Part shown: in pieces, positions 5,752 to 8,643 of the stretch
Numbering within the stretch: position 1 is the first letter of the stretch
Layout of the letters: the number at the start of each line of letters is the position of its first letter
From: Nanobdellati archaeon
Lineage (GTDB): Archaea > Aenigmatarchaeota > Aenigmatarchaeia > PWEA01
Direction: 5' to 3'
DNA length: 8,643 nt
Assembly (NCBI GenBank): GCA_022257805.1
Contig: JAKOPB010000014.1
Coordinates: forward strand, 1-8,643
Made by a program: the position numbers and the translations under genes
Notes under the pieces: model-generated
Database searches by the model: none
Told to the model about the DNA's origin: nothing
Seen by the model: the letters and a program-made list of their open reading frames with translations, nothing else

Positions 5752-6537
5752 ATGAAAGACTTGAAAATACTGAAGATAGGAGGTTCCATAATAACTAAGA
5801 AGGACAGGGACAACCCTTCGCCGGATCTGGAACAGATGGAGAAGGTTGCAGAGGAGATAAAGGAAGGCATTTCGAATGTTTCAGGTCTGATTTTGGTACA
5901 TGGCGCCGGAAGCTATGGCCATCCAATTGTAAAGAGAACGGGTATCAATAAAGGAATTACTAACAAGGAGGACAGGATAAACTTTGCCGAGACACAGAGG
6001 CTCCAGAATGAGCTGAACTCAATATTTACCGAGGTTCTCATAGGGAAAGGTGTACCGGCCTTTCCTGTACAGCCCTCTGCTTCTGCAATTATGGAGGGGA
6101 AACTGGAAAGGATGGATGTCGAAGTTATAAATGGCCTGCTGGACGAAGGATTGGTTCCGGTTCTCTACGGTGTCCCTGCCTATGATCGGGAAAGGGGTTG
6201 TTCGATCCTTTCCGGTGATGAGATAATGCCTTACCTGGCCAGAGAGCTGGATGCAGGGACCGTTCTACATGGAACAAATGTTGACGGTATCTACACATCT
6301 GACCCAAACGAGAATCCGGATGCAGAGCTTATAGAGAAGGTGGAGTCTATGGAGGAGGTACGTGATAGGGTCGGTGGAAGCAAGGATACGGATGTCACAG
6401 GTGGAATGCTTAACAAGGTCGAGGAGATAGTGGATATGGGAATATCAGGAAGAATATTCAATGCCTCCAGGCCCGGAAATATAATCAAAGCATTGTGTGG
6501 CGAGGAAGTGGGCACCTATATCGAAAGCGTGGATTAA
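5752..6537 (+). CDS. ipk: Isopentenyl phosphate kinase
   Basis: 261 residues, normal for the archaeal enzyme of the amino acid kinase superfamily. It phosphorylates isopentenyl phosphate with ATP to isopentenyl diphosphate, the last step of the archaeal modified mevalonate route. Visible parts: LKIGGSIITKK (7-17) with K8 for the phosphate loop; LVHGAGSYGHP (48-58) with H57 matching the His that marks isopentenyl phosphate kinases (H60 in the Methanocaldococcus enzyme); FPVQPSASA (104-112); SGDEIMPYLA (154-163); GTNVDGIYTSDP (174-185); and the C-terminal VTGGMLNKVEE (215-225) and FNASRPGNI (236-244). The nearby AcnX, UbiD-family and UbiX genes fit this role. FomA-type and other kinases of this superfamily are less likely given the HP-containing loop and the context. 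It lies 95 bases after the JAMM gene with its own promoter-like box. Confidence 0.95.
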   Translation: MKDLKILKIGGSIITKKDRDNPSPDLEQMEKVAEEIKEGISNVSGLILVHGAGSYGHPIVKRTGINKGITNKEDRINFAETQRLQNELNSIFTEVLIGKGVPAFPVQPSASAIMEGKLERMDVEVINGLLDEGLVPVLYGVPAYDRERGCSILSGDEIMPYLARELDAGTVLHGTNVDGIYTSDPNENPDAELIEKVESMEEVRDRVGGSKDTDVTGGMLNKVEEIVDMGISGRIFNASRPGNIIKALCGEEVGTYIESVD

Positions 6538-6538
6538 A

Positions 6539-6549
6539 CTTATTTTAAT
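6539..6549 (+). promoter_or_regulatory. TATA box for the DNA ligase gene (leaderless)
   Basis: CTTATTTTAAT starts 2 bases after the kinase stop and is centred 27 bases before ATG 6571. There is no purine-rich ribosome site between, so the ligase message is probably leaderless. Confidence 0.6.
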
Positions 6550-6570
6550 CTTGCTCTTGAAAATAGTTGT

Positions 6571-8232
6571 ATGAAATACTCCGAGCTCTGCGACTACTAC
6601 GAACGGTTGGAAGATACAACCAAAAACTTGGAGATGAGGGATATAGTTGCGGAGCTGTTAGAAGAGGCTCCTGCCGAGGACCTGGGTCTCATAACACTTG
6701 CTTCCATGGGACGCGTTTTTCCTTCATCTGTCGACAAGGATATAGGCATTGCCGGAAAACTCATGCAGAAGATAGTAGCCAAGGCCTACGGCGCAAGCAA
6801 GGGGGAGGTTGTGGAGAAGTTTAAACAAACAGGTGACCTTGGAAAAACGGCCGAGTATTTCTGTAAAAACAAGAGACAGAGAAGCCTGATGAAAAGGGAA
6901 CTTACTGTCGATAAAGTTTTTGAGAACCTCAGGAGGTTGCCTGAAACGACGGGAACGGGTTCCGAAGAAAGAAAGGAAAGGCTTGTCAGAGAGCTCCTTG
7001 TCTCTGCAAAGCCTGTTGAGGCACGTTACGTGGTCAGGACCACGCTCCAGGAGATGAGAATTGGTGTCGGAGAAGGTACGGTCAGAGATGCAATAGCAGT
7101 TGCCTTCGATGTACCGAAGGATAAGGTAGAGAAGGCTTTCTTCAAAATAACGGACTACGGTGAAGTTGCGAGGATAGCCAGCGAGAAAGGTGAGGAGGGC
7201 CTTGAGGAGGTGGAGATAGAAGTGGGCAGACCACTGAGAGTTATGTCGGCCGAGATATCTGAATCTTTAGAGGAAGCGGTTGAGGAGTATGATAACGCAG
7301 CTCTCGAGACGAAGCTGGATGGATTCAGGGGACAGATTCATAAGATGGGAGATAGCATAAAGCTTTTCTCCCGTCGTCTTGAAGATAAGACAGATCAGTT
7401 TCCAGAGGTAGTACAGTGGGCCAGAGAATGCCTGAGGCCCGAGAAGTGTATTGTGGACTGCGAGGTCGTTGCCGTGGACGATGAAGGGAAGCCGCTGGCT
7501 TTTCAGAATCTTTCTAAGAGGATACAGAGGAAGTACGATATCGAGAGAATGAAGAAGGAGATACCTGTTCAGGTAAACTGTTTTGATCTGTTCTATGTGG
7601 ACGGAGAAAACTTTATGGACAAGGAACTGTCTGAGAGATGGAATAAACTTAGAGAAATAGTCGTGGAGAAAAAAGGAAAGTTCAAGCTGGTTGAGCACAT
7701 CGAGACTGACGATCTGGAAGAAGCGAACAAGTTCTACCAGAAGGCACTGAGCGGGGGCCAGGAAGGTATAATGGTTAAAAATCTAGATGCGGTTTATCAG
7801 CCGGGTAAGAGGGTTGGTTACTGGAAGAAGGTCAAGGAGACCATGGAGCCACTCGATCTGGTTGTGGTCGAGGGTATCTGGGGCGAGGGTAAGAGGTCGG
7901 ACTGGATATCCTCGCTTATGCTTGCAGTCCATGATCCTGACGCAGGTGAATTTCTCAAGACGGGTAAGATGGCCACGGGTATGACGGAAGAACAGCTTCA
8001 GGAGATCACGGATAAGATGGAAGAGTTGATTATATCTGAGGACGGTAGAACTGTGAAAGTCAGGCCGGAGATAGTCGTCGAAGTTGGCTACGAAGAGATA
8101 CAGAAAAGCCCGAAGTACGAAACTGGTTACGCGCTGAGATTTCCTAGGCTACTGCGCTTCAGATACAATAAGTCTCCGGATGAGGCGGACACAGTCGAAA
8201 GACTTAAAAATCTTTACGAGAAACAGAAGTAG
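6571..8232 (+). CDS. lig: ATP-dependent DNA ligase
   Basis: 553 residues, typical of archaeal replicative DNA ligases. It seals nicks in DNA during replication and repair through enzyme-adenylate and DNA-adenylate intermediates. Domain order: an N-terminal DNA-binding domain (about 1-210) with LVRELLVSAKPVEARYVVRT and LQEMRIGVGEGTVRDAI; the adenylation domain with motif I ETKLDGFR, where K248 is the adenylated Lys; CIVDCEVVAVD as motif III region; GGQEGIMVKNLDAVYQPG as motif IV; and YWKKVKE as motif V. A C-terminal OB domain follows with VRPEIVVEVGYEEIQKSP and the terminal YALRFPRLLRFR. All nucleotidyl-transfer motifs are intact. ATG 6571 fits the TATA position and the family N-terminus. Its position next to isoprenoid genes seems incidental. 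Confidence 0.97.
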   Translation: MKYSELCDYYERLEDTTKNLEMRDIVAELLEEAPAEDLGLITLASMGRVFPSSVDKDIGIAGKLMQKIVAKAYGASKGEVVEKFKQTGDLGKTAEYFCKNKRQRSLMKRELTVDKVFENLRRLPETTGTGSEERKERLVRELLVSAKPVEARYVVRTTLQEMRIGVGEGTVRDAIAVAFDVPKDKVEKAFFKITDYGEVARIASEKGEEGLEEVEIEVGRPLRVMSAEISESLEEAVEEYDNAALETKLDGFRGQIHKMGDSIKLFSRRLEDKTDQFPEVVQWARECLRPEKCIVDCEVVAVDDEGKPLAFQNLSKRIQRKYDIERMKKEIPVQVNCFDLFYVDGENFMDKELSERWNKLREIVVEKKGKFKLVEHIETDDLEEANKFYQKALSGGQEGIMVKNLDAVYQPGKRVGYWKKVKETMEPLDLVVVEGIWGEGKRSDWISSLMLAVHDPDAGEFLKTGKMATGMTEEQLQEITDKMEELIISEDGRTVKVRPEIVVEVGYEEIQKSPKYETGYALRFPRLLRFRYNKSPDEADTVERLKNLYEKQK

Positions 8233-8242
8233 TAGTTACTAC
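8232..8242. repeat. 11-base inverted repeat at the ligase stop, upstream of the TrmB-like promoter
   Basis: GTAGT-T-ACTAC overlaps the last base of the ligase stop and ends 12 bases before the TATA-like box of the next gene. It could be an operator for the downstream regulator, but short palindromes also arise by chance. Confidence 0.35.
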
Positions 8243-8253
8243 ACAAAAGTGAA

Positions 8254-8266
8254 AAAATATTTAAGT
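8254..8266 (+). promoter_or_regulatory. TATA box for the TrmB-like gene
   Basis: AAAATATTTAAGT is centred about 37 bases before ATG 8297, preceded by GTGAA (8249-8253) and A-rich sequence in the BRE position. RNA would start near 8286, leaving about 10 bases of leader that include GGTGA (8288-8292), a ribosome site 4 bases before the ATG. Confidence 0.6.
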
Positions 8267-8296
8267 GTATGGGACGCAAAGAATATTGGTGAAAAC

Positions 8297-8643
8297 ATGG
8301 TCGCTTCAGAAGAGGTACTTGATCAACTTAAGACACTGGGATTAAACTCCTATCAGAGAAAGTTATGGACTGCATTGCTTTCCAATGGTACTTCTACAGC
8401 CGGTGATCTTTCTGATATCTCCGATGTTCCCAGGAGCAGAACCTACGACGTTCTCGAGAGTCTCGAGGACCTTGGTCTGGTCAAAATTCAGACAGGGAAA
8501 CCAATGAAATATACACCTGTTGATCCTGAAGAGGCCCTTGAGAGGCTAAAGAAGAATCACAAAGAGAAGTATGAAGAGATGAAGAATAAGATCGATAGAT
8601 TGAAGGACAGTAAGACCTATGATGAGCTTGATAATCTATATAA
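8297..8643 (+). CDS. TrmB-like transcriptional regulator, 3'-truncated by window edge
   Basis: The frame stays open to the window end, with 115 complete codons. Residues about 4-75 form a winged helix-turn-helix of the TrmB type: LKTLGLNSYQRKLWTALLS as the first helices, GTSTAGDLSDISDVPRSRTYDVLESLEDLGLV as the DNA-reading helices, and KIQTGKPMKYTPVDPEEAL as the wing. Residues about 76-115 are a charged heptad-like stretch (LERLKKNHKEKYEEMK onward) consistent with the dimerising coiled coil that follows this domain in the family. Archaeal TrmB-type proteins repress or activate sugar-uptake and metabolic genes, but the effector domain is outside the window, so the ligand and targets cannot be told. 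ATG 8297 is supported by GGTGA upstream; ATG 8269 reaches a stop after seven codons. Confidence 0.85.
   Translation, partial: MVASEEVLDQLKTLGLNSYQRKLWTALLSNGTSTAGDLSDISDVPRSRTYDVLESLEDLGLVKIQTGKPMKYTPVDPEEALERLKKNHKEKYEEMKNKIDRLKDSKTYDELDNLY

Noticed and set aside
8453..8467. CTCGAG repeated twice within a few bases
   Set aside because: It lies inside the TrmB-like helix-turn-helix coding sequence and encodes the repeated Leu-Glu-Ser/Leu-Glu-Asp of the reading helix region; coincidence of coding is sufficient.
1..8643. CRISPR array, insertion sequence, integrase or attachment site
   Set aside because: No regularly spaced repeats, terminal inverted repeats, transposase or integrase-like proteins were seen; nearly all sequence is accounted for by ordinary genes.

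Overview
The window is archaeal chromosomal DNA. The evidence is the gene content: deoxyhypusine synthase, a two-subunit AcnX-type dehydratase with a UbiD-family decarboxylase and isopentenyl phosphate kinase, an ATP-dependent DNA ligase of archaeal length, and a TrmB-like regulator. TATA-like boxes lie about 27 bases before several start codons, as expected for leaderless archaeal messages, while internal operon genes carry GGTGA or GGAGG ribosome sites. The proteins are rich in Glu, Asp and Lys, and Arg is mostly AGA/AGG outside the first gene. I cannot name the lineage.

Layout, all on the + strand: bases 1-759 hold the 3' part of a deoxyhypusine synthase gene, followed by a T-rich terminator-like tract. 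A promoter near 803-812 then opens a tight five-gene operon (837-4861): a UbiD-family decarboxylase, an HD-domain protein, AcnX large subunit, AcnX small subunit and the flavin prenyltransferase UbiX. Gaps are 4 and 1 bases and overlaps 14 and 4 bases. A 168-base spacer with a perfect inverted repeat leads to a JAMM/MPN metalloprotease-like gene (5030-5656). Isopentenyl phosphate kinase (5752-6537), ATP-dependent DNA ligase (6571-8232) and the 5' part of a TrmB-like regulator (8297 to the edge) follow, each with its own promoter-like sequence.

The central theme is the archaeal modified mevalonate pathway. In this route (known from Aeropyrum pernix work) a two-subunit phosphomevalonate dehydratase converts (R)-5-phosphomevalonate to trans-anhydromevalonate 5-phosphate. 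A prenylated-FMN decarboxylase of the UbiD family turns that into isopentenyl phosphate, and isopentenyl phosphate kinase makes isopentenyl diphosphate. UbiX supplies the prenylated FMN. All of these are present within 5.7 kb. HMG-CoA synthase, HMG-CoA reductase, mevalonate kinase and an isopentenyl diphosphate isomerase are not in the window.

The most interesting unexplained points are an HD-domain phosphohydrolase-like gene embedded between the decarboxylase and dehydratase genes, a Glu-to-Phe change in the glutamate motif of the decarboxylase, and a JAMM protein with non-canonical motif spacing beside the pathway.
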